Below are positions 1 to 8,706 of a stretch of DNA of 32,986 nucleotides, one piece after another (the first letter of the stretch is position 1; each line of letters begins with the position of its first letter). The translations under genes and the position numbers were made by a program. The notes beneath the pieces were generated by a model that saw nothing but the letters and a program-made list of their open reading frames with translations, searched no databases and was not told the DNA's origin. This stretch comes from Candidatus Latescibacterota bacterium (GTDB lineage Bacteria; Latescibacterota; UBA2968; UBA8231). The DNA is taken from NCBI GenBank assembly GCA_022827835.1, contig JAJEIO010000027.1:1-32986 (forward strand). The letters are read 5' to 3'.

Positions 1-870
1 CTGACGCTCGTCGGCATTCTGACGCTGGGTGGACTTGGGGTCGCCGCCTTCCACCCCCAAGTCTTTTCGCTGGCCGGCGAACTCAGCGGACCGCGCCGCT
101 CCTTTGGCTTGGCGCTCTTTATCTTTGGTGGGACGCTGGGGCTGGGCCTAACGCCGCTGTGGGCACCTGCTTATACCAATTCCTTCGGGCTGGACTCCCT
201 GCCCTACCTGTCCATTCCCGGCCTGTTGTTCCTTTTGCTCGTCTGGCGCGCGGTGCCGCTGGGCAACCCCAACTTCGCCCACGGCAGAAGCACGGCCCAA
301 TGGCGCAGTCTCGGCGACCAAGCGGGTCCTCTCGTGCTGATCACCGCGATCGTCGTTTTGCGCTCGGTATCGGGACTGGGCTTTGGCACGTTTTTGACGC
401 TTATGGCCCAGGAGCGCGGCCTCGGTCTCGTCGCGGGCGGCATCCCCTTGGGAATCTACAATATCGCCGGCGTGGTCGGCGCGCTCATCGTTGGCTATCT
501 AGCCGACCGCGTCGATCCTAAACCGCTGGTCTGGGGATCGCTGCTGTGCTCGGTGCCGCCGCTTTACGCCTTTATCTATGTCGAGGGAACGCTAGCTAGC
601 TATACTCTGCTTTTTTTGGGCGGCGGCCTGCTGCTGTCTTCCAATTCGATTATGGTCGCCATGGCCCAAGAGTTTTCACCGGAAAATACGGGCTTGGTCT
701 CCAGCCTGCCGCTGGGCTTTAGCTGGGGCTTGGCCAGCCTCACGCTGCCGCTGATCGGCCATTTCGGCGACCAGATCGGCGTGGCTGAGACCTTGAAATA
801 CCTAGCCTTGCTGCCGATATTGCCCGCTGGACTGGCCTTCTTCCTACCTAATAAGGACACCGCGCCATGA
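1..870 (+). CDS. MFS transporter, fosmidomycin-resistance (Fsr)-like, 5'-truncated by the window edge
   Basis: The reading frame is open from base 1, so the gene starts outside the window; about 289 C-terminal residues are present where the family usually has about 400. The first residues read LTLVGILTLGGLGVAAFHPQ; the GxGxAAFHPQ element is typical of the Fsr/fosmidomycin-resistance branch of the major facilitator superfamily. At least seven hydrophobic membrane segments follow, with a conserved GYLADRVDPKPLVWGS loop (the MFS G-x-x-x-D-R motif between helices) near the middle. The likely role is proton-driven export of a small molecule across the inner membrane; the substrate cannot be read from sequence. 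Its TGA overlaps the ATG of the next gene (ATGA), so the two are probably co-translated. The internal TTG at 109 is not the true start. Confidence 0.85.
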   Translation: MTLVGILTLGGLGVAAFHPQVFSLAGELSGPRRSFGLALFIFGGTLGLGLTPLWAPAYTNSFGLDSLPYLSIPGLLFLLLVWRAVPLGNPNFAHGRSTAQWRSLGDQAGPLVLITAIVVLRSVSGLGFGTFLTLMAQERGLGLVAGGIPLGIYNIAGVVGALIVGYLADRVDPKPLVWGSLLCSVPPLYAFIYVEGTLASYTLLFLGGGLLLSSNSIMVAMAQEFSPENTGLVSSLPLGFSWGLASLTLPLIGHFGDQIGVAETLKYLALLPILPAGLAFFLPNKDTAP

Positions 871-1649
871 GCTTGCTCATTTTAGACCCCGAGCAGAAGC
901 AGTTCTTTGACGACAACGGCTATCTCTTGCTCAAAGGTTTCTATGACTCTGCGGAGATGGAGCAGATGCGCGGCGAGTTTCATCGCTTGGTGACCGAGAT
1001 CGAAGACCGGCCCAAGAACGTCAGGTACTCCTTCATGGACGCGCCGGAAGGCTACGCGCCCGATTCCTTCAACCCGCGCAATGTCGTCGGCATGATGGAT
1101 CAGACGTTGGCTGGCGACTACTGGTTCGATCAGTTTACCGAGCCGCGCATTGTCTCGGTCATGGTCGATCTTTTGGGCCAGGACCTCGATTTCCACAACG
1201 GCAAGATCCGCAATAAACCCCCCGGCTTTGTCTGCACCCAGAGCTGGCACCAAGACTGGCCGTACGAGCGCCACACCGAGCCAGATTTGGCCGCGGCCAT
1301 TACGTATCTCGATCCGAGTGGATTTGAAGCCGGAGCCACCGAGGTCCTGCCCGGCAGCCACCTCAAGGGCGAGTACCCTACTGTAGAAAACAGCCACACT
1401 ATCCCCGACGAGCACGTTCCTGCCAGTGAGCAGGTCGTCTTGGAGGCCGAGCCGGGCGACGTGGCGATCATCCACGTCCTCGTCGTTCACCGCGCCGGCC
1501 ACAACTATACTTCGCGCGCCCGCCACGCTATCATCAATGAGTACAAAACCGCGGCTACCATCGACCAATGGGGCAACTCCTGCGCCTTTGCTGGCTTGCC
1601 GCTGGCGCGCAATGGCCAGCTTCTGATGCCGCGCGTTTACCAAGGATGA
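867..1649 (+). CDS. Phytanoyl-CoA dioxygenase (PhyH) family Fe(II)/2-oxoglutarate oxygenase
   Basis: A 260-residue protein with a complete PhyH double-stranded beta-helix signature. The iron ligands H128-x-D130 lie in SWHQDW, the distal histidine H208 in VVHRAGHN, and the likely 2-oxoglutarate-binding arginine is R219. The LPGSH element at 161-165 is the usual PhyH landmark. Such enzymes hydroxylate small organic substrates using O2 and 2-oxoglutarate in the cytoplasm; the substrate is unknown. The start overlaps the transporter stop by 4 nt, which suggests a transporter/oxygenase operon for one compound. All three metal ligands are present, in contrast to the second PhyH protein at 16424. 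Confidence 0.88.
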   Translation: MSLLILDPEQKQFFDDNGYLLLKGFYDSAEMEQMRGEFHRLVTEIEDRPKNVRYSFMDAPEGYAPDSFNPRNVVGMMDQTLAGDYWFDQFTEPRIVSVMVDLLGQDLDFHNGKIRNKPPGFVCTQSWHQDWPYERHTEPDLAAAITYLDPSGFEAGATEVLPGSHLKGEYPTVENSHTIPDEHVPASEQVVLEAEPGDVAIIHVLVVHRAGHNYTSRARHAIINEYKTAATIDQWGNSCAFAGLPLARNGQLLMPRVYQG

Positions 1650-1676
1650 TGCGGCCTTGAAGTGCGCCCTCCTTGA

Positions 1677-3644
<1,968 letters not shown>

Positions 3645-3684
3645 TCACCGGCGATCCCTTCAACCAGACGGAAAAGAGAGGAAG

Positions 3685-4677
3685 ATGGACAAAATTCGCG
3701 TGGGATTTATCGGCTGTGGTGGAAATGCCAGCGGGCATATAGGGCGAGTGCTCGACATCCCCGAGGCCGAAGTGGTGGCGTTGTGCGATGTGGATCAGGG
3801 CAGCCTGCAGCGGGCTAAAGAGCGCAACTCGCAGGCCGCGGAGTTGCCGGAGTTTACCCACTACCAAGAGATGCTGGAGCAAGTCGAACTGGACGCGGTG
3901 GAGATTTCCACGCCTCACACATTGCACTTTGAGCAGATTATGGCCGCACTGGACAAAGGGCTGCATGTGCTGACTGAAAAGCCGATGGTCTGTACTGTCG
4001 ATCACGCGCGCCAGGTTATCGCCAAAGCAGAAGAGACCGGCAAGGTCCTGATGATCTCCTATCAGCGGCACTTGCAGGCGCAGTACCGCTATGTGCGCAA
4101 TCAGATTGCGGCCGGGGAATTGGGGGACATTCAATTTATATCGGCGCTCCAAGACCAGAAGTGGTATCAGGGGACGATTGGGCTGTGGCGGCAGCAAATG
4201 GCGCTGTCGGGCGGCGGACAGCTCAACGACTCGGGCAGCCACCTGCTGGACATCGCGTTGTGGATGACCGGGCTAGAGGTGGCAGAGGTGCAGGCCTATA
4301 TGGAGTATTTCGACTCCGAGGTGGATATCAACTCGGCGCTGTCGCTGCGCTTTCGCAACGGTGCGCTGGGGACGATTGCGGTGGTGGGCAACTCGCCGAC
4401 CGGCGGGATGTGGGAGGACATCACCATCTGGGGGACCAAGGCCGTGGTCTATATCCGCCAAGGACAGATCTTTTACAAGACGCAGCACAGCAACGAGGTG
4501 TACGAAGTAAATAACTTGCCCGGCTCGACGACGCCCGACCAGAATTTCATCGACGCGATTCTCGGCCGCGATCGGGTGCAGGTGCCCCCCGAATGCGGCC
4601 TGCGGGTCATTGAACTGACCGAAGCGGCATGGGCCTCGGCCGCTAGCGGACAGCCGGTCAAGGTAAAAAGCATTTGA
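3685..4677 (+). CDS. Gfo/Idh/MocA family NAD(P)-dependent oxidoreductase
   Basis: A 330-residue dehydrogenase. The N-terminal Rossmann fold shows VGFIGCGGNASGH (residues 6-18) and the family's E98-K99-P100 motif in LTEKPMV. The C-terminal alpha/beta domain carries a GGGQLNDSGSHLLD element, which in this family places the catalytic/substrate histidine next to an aspartate. Members oxidise or reduce sugars, inositols or related cyclic polyols. ATG 3685 is preceded by a purine-rich GAGAGGAAG ribosome-binding site; upstream in-frame codons from 3619 overlap metG and are rejected. The TGA stop lies inside a perfect TTGACA hexamer of the next transcription unit. The exact substrate cannot be inferred. 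Confidence 0.9.
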   Translation: MDKIRVGFIGCGGNASGHIGRVLDIPEAEVVALCDVDQGSLQRAKERNSQAAELPEFTHYQEMLEQVELDAVEISTPHTLHFEQIMAALDKGLHVLTEKPMVCTVDHARQVIAKAEETGKVLMISYQRHLQAQYRYVRNQIAAGELGDIQFISALQDQKWYQGTIGLWRQQMALSGGGQLNDSGSHLLDIALWMTGLEVAEVQAYMEYFDSEVDINSALSLRFRNGALGTIAVVGNSPTGGMWEDITIWGTKAVVYIRQGQIFYKTQHSNEVYEVNNLPGSTTPDQNFIDAILGRDRVQVPPECGLRVIELTEAAWASAASGQPVKVKSI

Positions 4678-4703
4678 CATGGTTCTGCGGCGTTTGTCAT
4701 ATT
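4674..4703 (+). promoter_or_regulatory. Sigma-70-type promoter with a dyad over the -10 region
   Basis: A perfect TTGACA (4674-4679) is followed after 18 bp by CATATT (4698-4703), four of six matches to TATAAT. A perfect inverted repeat, GCGTTT (4690-4695) and AAACGC (4704-4709), straddles the -10 box and could be an operator. The hexamer overlaps the stop codon of the upstream gene. It sits at the head of the structured segment that ends at a strong terminator, so it would drive a transcript of about 300 nt. Confidence 0.55.
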
Positions 4704-4861
4704 AAACGCAAGTCGAGTTCGGGGGCCACAAACCCCTGTTGCCGCCACGCTGAGGCCCGAGGCTACGCGAGCGGGCCAACCCGACTTTGCAACTGGCCGC
4801 AACGACGCGCAGAGTTGGAGTATGGATTATGAGGCGCGCACAAGCGAAAGGAGGTGGTCCA

Positions 4862-4900
4862 TTGAGTAGTAATCGTACCGCAGGGAGGTTGATCACTTGA
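4862..4900 (+). CDS. Possible 12-residue leader peptide
   Basis: The ORF begins with TTG and reads MSSNRTAGRLIT, ending at TGA 4898-4900. It has an exceptionally long Shine-Dalgarno match at ideal spacing. Its last codons and stop lie inside the GTTGATCA/TGATCAAC switch stem, so a translating or terminating ribosome would disrupt that stem. A second short ORF, ATG 4822 to TAG 4869 (15 residues), overlaps its start. Neither peptide is recognised; translation is inferred only. Confidence 0.35.
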   Translation: MSSNRTAGRLIT

Positions 4901-4970
4901 TCAACTCCAGGTGATCAACTACCTGGTCAGAAGCACAGTCGCCTCGGCGACATAGCTTCTGAGAGTACAG

Positions 4971-5010
4971 CCGGGCGCACCCCACCTTAGTGGGTGCGCC
5001 CGGTTTTTTT
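4971..5010 (+). terminator. Strong rho-independent terminator
   Basis: CCGGGCGCACCC (4971-4982) pairs with GGGTGCGCCCGG (4992-5003); one bulged C and an AC/GT extension leave a CTTA loop. Seven T residues follow (5004-5010). This is the clearest intrinsic terminator in the window. It lies 67 bp before the 5078 start codon, so it ends the upstream transcript or acts as an attenuator. Confidence 0.9.
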
Positions 5011-5077
5011 GTTCACACTGCCCTAGATTGGTTCCCACGCGGTATTTTTGCCATATTGTCCGCCGAGGAGGCCGTCT

Positions 5078-6049
5078 ATGAAACGCATCGCCAAGCCCGC
5101 AGGGGCCTATAATATCGTAGTAGAAGAGGTCGAGACCCCGGCCATTGCCTCGACCGAGATTTTGATTCGCGCCGAATGTTCGCTAATCAGCCGAGGATCG
5201 GAGATTTGGCGGCGCTACGTGCGCGAAGAGGCTATTGATCACCGCTCCATGGGCTACTCGCTGGTGGGCCGGGTCGCAGAGGTGGGCGCGGAGGTCGAAG
5301 AGTTCGAAACCGGCGATTTGGTCGCGGCTCTCGCGCCGCACGCCGAATACGTAGCGGTCGAAGTCGCGGCCAGCCGGCACAAGCCTGCGGCCGTGCGCCT
5401 GCCAGCGGGCCTGTCGCCCGAGGCGGGCACCTTCTGGCCGCTGGGAACCAGTTCGGTCCTGTGGATGTGGGAGACTGGGGCCGGGCCGGACGATGTCATG
5501 GTCATTCAGGGGCAGGGCTTGGTCGGCAGCGGTTGTATGCAGGCGGCCAAGGCACAGGGCGCGGGGCGCGTCATTGGGATTGATGCCTTGCCTTTGCGCT
5601 GTGAACTGGCGCGCGAGTTAGGAGCCGACGTGGTGATAGACGCCAGCGCCGGCGACTCTGTTGCACAGGTCTTGGAGCTGACGGATGGGAAGGGTGCCGA
5701 CATCGTGGTCGAAGCTGTAGGCGGGCGGGCCGGGGCGCAGGCTTTTGCCGAGGCGCAGGACATGCTCAAGAGCGGCGGCCTCTTGCAGGTGCTGGGCCTG
5801 TACGAAAACGAACCCCTGCCGCTCTACTCACAAAAAATCATGGGCAAGCGCCTCATAGGCAGCTATCTCGACGCCAGTCGGCGGCCCGAAGGATCGGCGC
5901 GGACGCTAGAACTGCTGGCTACGGACCAGATCCAGTTCGCCAAAATGATCACCCACCGCTTCCCCTACACCGAAGCAGCAGCAGCCTTCGACTTGCTCTA
6001 CAACCGATTGGGCGAGACGATGGCGGTATTATTGACGTGGGACAACTAA
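5078..6049 (+). CDS. Medium-chain dehydrogenase/reductase lacking zinc ligands
   Basis: A 323-residue protein of the zinc-type alcohol dehydrogenase superfamily. The N-terminal GroES-like domain keeps the SLISRGSE and VAEVGAEVEEFETGD landmarks. The cofactor domain has GQGLVG at 145-150 followed by VIGIDALPLR, consistent with NAD(P). The catalytic-zinc Cys and the GHE motif are missing (position 59-60 reads GY in MGYSLVG) and no structural-zinc Cys cluster is present, so it is a non-zinc MDR. ATG 5078 has GAGGAGG at 5064-5070; the in-frame TTG at 5048 adds ten unrelated residues. It opens a run of closely spaced genes (propeller, TIM-barrel isomerase) that probably form a catabolic operon behind the 4971 terminator. 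Confidence 0.85.
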   Translation: MKRIAKPAGAYNIVVEEVETPAIASTEILIRAECSLISRGSEIWRRYVREEAIDHRSMGYSLVGRVAEVGAEVEEFETGDLVAALAPHAEYVAVEVAASRHKPAAVRLPAGLSPEAGTFWPLGTSSVLWMWETGAGPDDVMVIQGQGLVGSGCMQAAKAQGAGRVIGIDALPLRCELARELGADVVIDASAGDSVAQVLELTDGKGADIVVEAVGGRAGAQAFAEAQDMLKSGGLLQVLGLYENEPLPLYSQKIMGKRLIGSYLDASRRPEGSARTLELLATDQIQFAKMITHRFPYTEAAAAFDLLYNRLGETMAVLLTWDN

Positions 6050-6064
6050 AATCAGGAGACGACG

Positions 6065-6760
6065 ATGAGTAGAAGCATAGAGAATCTCTTCCGCGCCCCC
6101 TACGGGGTGCCCAACGCGCTGCAAGTAGTAGAAGAAGGACTGTGGATTACCGACCAAATTACCGACCGGGTGGCGCTTATTGAAATCGCCGAGCCGTCTG
6201 AATACGGCGTCACCCGCCTGATCCGCGACATCCCCAGCGAATCGTCCAACACCAGCGGCATGGCTTGGGGCGGCGGTTCGCTGTGGTTGGCGGCCAATGG
6301 GGCGGCTGCGCTTTGGCGGCCCGCACGGCCGACGGACGCTGAGGAGGGAGAAATTTTTGAGGTCGATCCGGCTACTGGCGCGACCCGCAATCGCTATCCG
6401 GTGCCCGGCGGCGGTGGGGTGCATGGGATGGAGTACGATCCGTTTGAAGAGGGTCACGTGTGGATCACCACTCTCAAGAGCCAGACGCTGAGCAAAGTCA
6501 AGATCGCCGGCTGGTCGGTCGAGCGCGTGCTGGATCTGCCCTACGGGCGTGCGCACGGCGTGGTGCGGGTCGCCGATGGCATCTGGGTAGTGCATACGTC
6601 CGACCGCGCAATCGTCAAGCTCGACGTGGAGAGCGGGGCCGAGTTGGATCGAGTTATGGTGCCCGACAGCGATCCCCAGCCGCATGGGCTGTCGATTTTT
6701 GGCGAGGATTTGATCTATTGTGACGCCACCTCTGGATGGGTCACTAAAATCAGTCTGTGA
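6065..6760 (+). CDS. Beta-propeller protein, SMP-30/virginiamycin-B-lyase-like
   Basis: A 231-residue protein made of repeating blade-like units with GLWITDQ, SLWLAANG, HVWITTLK, GIWVVHTS and DLIYCDA elements, each a hydrophobic strand around W/Y. This is the pattern of Vgb/YVTN/SMP-30-type propellers, which include lactonases and C-O lyases. No signal peptide is visible, so it is probably cytoplasmic. GGAG (6055-6058) precedes ATG 6065 by about 6 nt. Its place between a dehydrogenase and a sugar-isomerase-like gene fits a lactone- or sugar-processing role, but no catalytic metal ligands can be assigned with confidence. Function unknown. Confidence 0.7.
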   Translation: MSRSIENLFRAPYGVPNALQVVEEGLWITDQITDRVALIEIAEPSEYGVTRLIRDIPSESSNTSGMAWGGGSLWLAANGAAALWRPARPTDAEEGEIFEVDPATGATRNRYPVPGGGGVHGMEYDPFEEGHVWITTLKSQTLSKVKIAGWSVERVLDLPYGRAHGVVRVADGIWVVHTSDRAIVKLDVESGAELDRVMVPDSDPQPHGLSIFGEDLIYCDATSGWVTKISL

Positions 6761-6770
6761 GGATGATGCG

Positions 6771-7586
6771 ATGACGCGCATAGCGACCTCGACATGGAGC
6801 TTGCACAGGACGTTAGGGGCGTCGATGTACCAGTGGCCTGACCCCAAGGGCGAGCCGGTGCTGGAAGGGACCGGGCAGGGCGATCTCACCTTGTTAGAGC
6901 TACCGGAGCAGCTTGCCGCACGCGGCATCGGCCTGTTGGAGATTTGCCACTTCCACTTCCCGAGGCTCGACAATGATTATATCAACCAGTTGCGTCAGGC
7001 ACTTGCCGACAGCGGCGTGGAGCTTTTTAGCGTGCTAATTGACGCTGGGGACATCGCGCATCCCGATGCGGCCCAACGCGCAAAAGAAGTGGCTTGGGTA
7101 CGCGAGTGGATGGAGATTGCCGCTCGCTGCGGCGCGCAGTGTGTGCGGGTGATCGCTGGGGAAGGGAACGACGGCGAAGCCGTGCAGGTCAGTGCGGAGA
7201 ATTTGCGGGCGTTTGCCAGCTTTGGTCGCACCTTGGGTATTGAGGTGATGACGGAGAATTTTCGGACGCTGGGCACGTCGGTCGGAGCGCTCAACGCGGT
7301 TCTCGACTTGTGCGACGGCGAGGTGGGGCTGTGCGCTGACTTCGGCAACTTTAAGGGGCCGGACAAATACCGCGATCTGGCGGCGATTCTGCCTCGGGCG
7401 ATTTCTGTACACGCCAAGGCCGACTTTCCCGAGGTGGGACAGATGGACCGCGAGGATTTTGTGCACTGTCTCCGTTTGGCTAGTGATGCGGGGTTCGCCG
7501 GGCCGTACTCGTTGATTTTTTCTAGCCCAGGAGACGAGTGGGAGGGCATAGCAAAGACGCGGGAAGTGGTCGAGGAATGGTTGTGA
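6771..7586 (+). CDS. Sugar phosphate isomerase/epimerase-like TIM barrel
   Basis: A 271-residue protein of the xylose-isomerase-like (AP endonuclease 2) TIM-barrel superfamily. Visible metal or active-site candidates are Glu in VMTENFRTLG, Asp in GLCADFGNFKG and His in SVHAKADF, spaced as in hexulose-phosphate or inosose isomerase/dehydratase relatives. Starts at ATG 6771, 10 bp after the propeller stop, with GAGGATG upstream; an in-frame upstream codon at 6720 lies within the propeller gene and is rejected. It is the last clearly metabolic gene before the defence-type insertion, and its stop overlaps the start region of the EVE-domain gene. Confidence 0.82.
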   Translation: MTRIATSTWSLHRTLGASMYQWPDPKGEPVLEGTGQGDLTLLELPEQLAARGIGLLEICHFHFPRLDNDYINQLRQALADSGVELFSVLIDAGDIAHPDAAQRAKEVAWVREWMEIAARCGAQCVRVIAGEGNDGEAVQVSAENLRAFASFGRTLGIEVMTENFRTLGTSVGALNAVLDLCDGEVGLCADFGNFKGPDKYRDLAAILPRAISVHAKADFPEVGQMDREDFVHCLRLASDAGFAGPYSLIFSSPGDEWEGIAKTREVVEEWL

Positions 7587-8071
7587 GCAAGCGAGGGAAA
7601 AGGTACTGGCTCGTCAAGTGCGAATTCGACGAGTGCTCCTTTGACGAGCTGAAGCAGCGCCCGCAAAGCACGGGCTACTGGCGGGGTGTGCGCAACTACC
7701 AAGCGCGCAATCTCATTCGCGACGACATGGAAAAGGGGGATCTGGCGTTCTTTTATCACTCTAACTGCGACGAACCGGGGATTGCTGGAATCGCGACGAT
7801 TACAAGAGCGGGATATCCCGACCCAAGTCAGTTCGACGACAAGCACGACTACTACGATGAAAAATCCACCGAAGATGAGCCGCGCTGGTTCTCCTTCGAC
7901 GTGAAGTGGAAACGCAAATTCAAAAGGTTTGTCCACCTCGCCGACCTCAAGGCCAATGACAAGCTCGCCGACATGCGGGTGGTGCAGCGAGGTCAACGGC
8001 TCTCGATCCAGCCGGTCGCCGATCAGGAGTGGAAGGAAGTCTGTAAAATGGGAGGCGTCAGTCCGACGTGA
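7577..8071 (+). CDS. EVE-domain protein
   Basis: A protein of 162-164 residues consisting of one EVE domain (PUA-like fold). The start KRYWLVKCEFDECSFDEL, the GVRNYQARNLIRD segment and the GDLAFFYHSNCDEPGIAGI strand-loop are the defining elements; the last is the pocket wall. EVE domains bind modified bases in DNA or RNA and are common in defence islands next to modification-dependent nucleases. Two starts are possible: ATG 7577 or GTG 7583, the latter with GAGGA at 7572-7576 and a GTGA overlap with the preceding stop. The family and adjacency to the next genes suggest a sensor role, but it may also be an ordinary housekeeping EVE protein (COG2947). Confidence 0.88.
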   Translation: MVVSKRGKRYWLVKCEFDECSFDELKQRPQSTGYWRGVRNYQARNLIRDDMEKGDLAFFYHSNCDEPGIAGIATITRAGYPDPSQFDDKHDYYDEKSTEDEPRWFSFDVKWKRKFKRFVHLADLKANDKLADMRVVQRGQRLSIQPVADQEWKEVCKMGGVSPT

Positions 8072-8113
8072 TGCGCTGAGAGTGCAAAGAGGAGCGTATG
8101 AGGAGGCTTGAAC

Positions 8114-8335
8114 ATGGCGACCAGTAGAACTATTTATAAATACCACTTCAAGTTGGGTAATAGAATTGTCCACACGGGTATCACCAGAGACATTGATCGC
8201 CGCGAGGCCGAGCATCGGCGAAAATCTGGTTGGGGAAGGGGCCACATTGTGCAGATTGGTAGGCGCACCACCCGAGAAGCCGCGCTGCAATGGGAAGCGG
8301 AACAGCGACGGCAGGGCAAGCCGACAGGATCATAA
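8114..8335 (+). CDS. GIY-YIG-like mini-protein
   Basis: A 73-residue protein with the [18 protein letters not shown] ... DRREAEH ... [11 protein letters not shown] layout of the small GIY-YIG-like family. The GIY element is degenerate (YKYHF), the YIG part is HTGIT, and the Arg (R32) and Glu (E34) of RREAEH would serve as catalytic residues. ATG 8114 has AGGAGG at 8101-8106. The next gene, a HigA-type regulator, begins 16 bp after its stop, so the two are probably co-transcribed. It could be a nuclease toxin paired with that antitoxin, or a DNA-binding accessory; no known toxin family is recognised. Confidence 0.65.
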   Translation: MATSRTIYKYHFKLGNRIVHTGITRDIDRREAEHRRKSGWGRGHIVQIGRRTTREAALQWEAEQRRQGKPTGS

Positions 8336-8351
8336 TACCCGAGGATTGGAC

Positions 8352-8642
8352 ATGGACAACCCAATTACACTTGGCGAGATTCTGCTAGAGGAATACCTCA
8401 AGCCTATGGGAATTTCGCAGAATGCTATGGCTCGTGCCATCGGCGTCGCCCCACGGGCAATCAACGAAATCGTCCACGCTAGGCGTCCGATTACCCCTAC
8501 GCTGTCTATCCGCTTTGGCGCGTTCTTTGGCCAGTCCGACGATTTTTGGCACGGGCTCCAAGTCGAGTGCGACTTTCGCAAACTGATCCGAGCAGAGAAT
8601 ATGCTTACGACACCGATACCAGCGAGCAGGAAGCAAAGATAG
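8352..8642 (+). CDS. higA: HigA/VapI-type HTH antitoxin-like regulator
   Basis: A 96-residue XRE-type helix-turn-helix protein: [19 protein letters not shown] (8-26), helix-turn-helix [21 protein letters not shown] (roughly 25-45), and the [18 protein letters not shown] signature of HigA antitoxins. HigA normally neutralises a HigB mRNA interferase encoded just upstream and represses the operon. No HigB is present; its place is taken by the GIY-YIG-like gene. ATG 8352 gives a protein starting at the usual MxNPxTxGEILLEE position; earlier in-frame codons overlap the upstream gene. It may regulate the TIR system that follows 64 bp downstream. Confidence 0.85.
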   Translation: MDNPITLGEILLEEYLKPMGISQNAMARAIGVAPRAINEIVHARRPITPTLSIRFGAFFGQSDDFWHGLQVECDFRKLIRAENMLTTPIPASRKQR

Positions 8643-8706
8643 ATCAACAGGTCCATGCGCGATAAGGCCTGACGGATGAATAGAGTACGGCGATGGAGGA
8701 AATAGA

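Larger units (their letters stand above)
4710..5010 (+). ncRNA. Structured leader or small RNA with leader-peptide ORF, alternative hairpins and terminator
   Basis: This 300-nt gene-free stretch is rich in secondary structure. GCAAGTCG (4708-4715) can pair with CGACTTTGC (4782-4790). AAAGGAGGTGGTCC (4847-4860) is complementary to the 16S rRNA 3' end over 14 nt with one G-U pair, and sits 7 nt before a TTG-initiated 12-codon ORF (4862-4900, peptide MSSNRTAGRLIT). Just downstream GTTGATCA (4888-4895) can pair with either of two identical TGATCAAC copies (4898-4905 and 4912-4919), so the pairings exclude each other. CCAGGT/ACCTGG (4907-4912/4921-4926) is a third competing stem. TCAGAAGC/GCTTCTGA (4927-4934/4955-4962), enclosing GTCGCC/GGCGAC, forms a further hairpin before the terminator. 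It looks like either an attenuation leader for the 5078 operon or an independent sRNA. It does not match tmRNA, RNase P, 6S or SRP RNA as I know them. Confidence 0.5.

Noticed and set aside
4710..5010. tmRNA, RNase P RNA, 6S RNA or SRP RNA
   Set aside because: No tRNA-like end with a tag ORF, no RNase P core, no 6S-type single long bubble, and no SRP GGAAG tetraloop domain could be found.
6995..8290. Long open frame on the minus strand (431 codons)
   Set aside because: It crosses three well-supported + strand genes, has no recognisable protein and no ribosome-binding site; it reflects GC-rich antisense codon bias.
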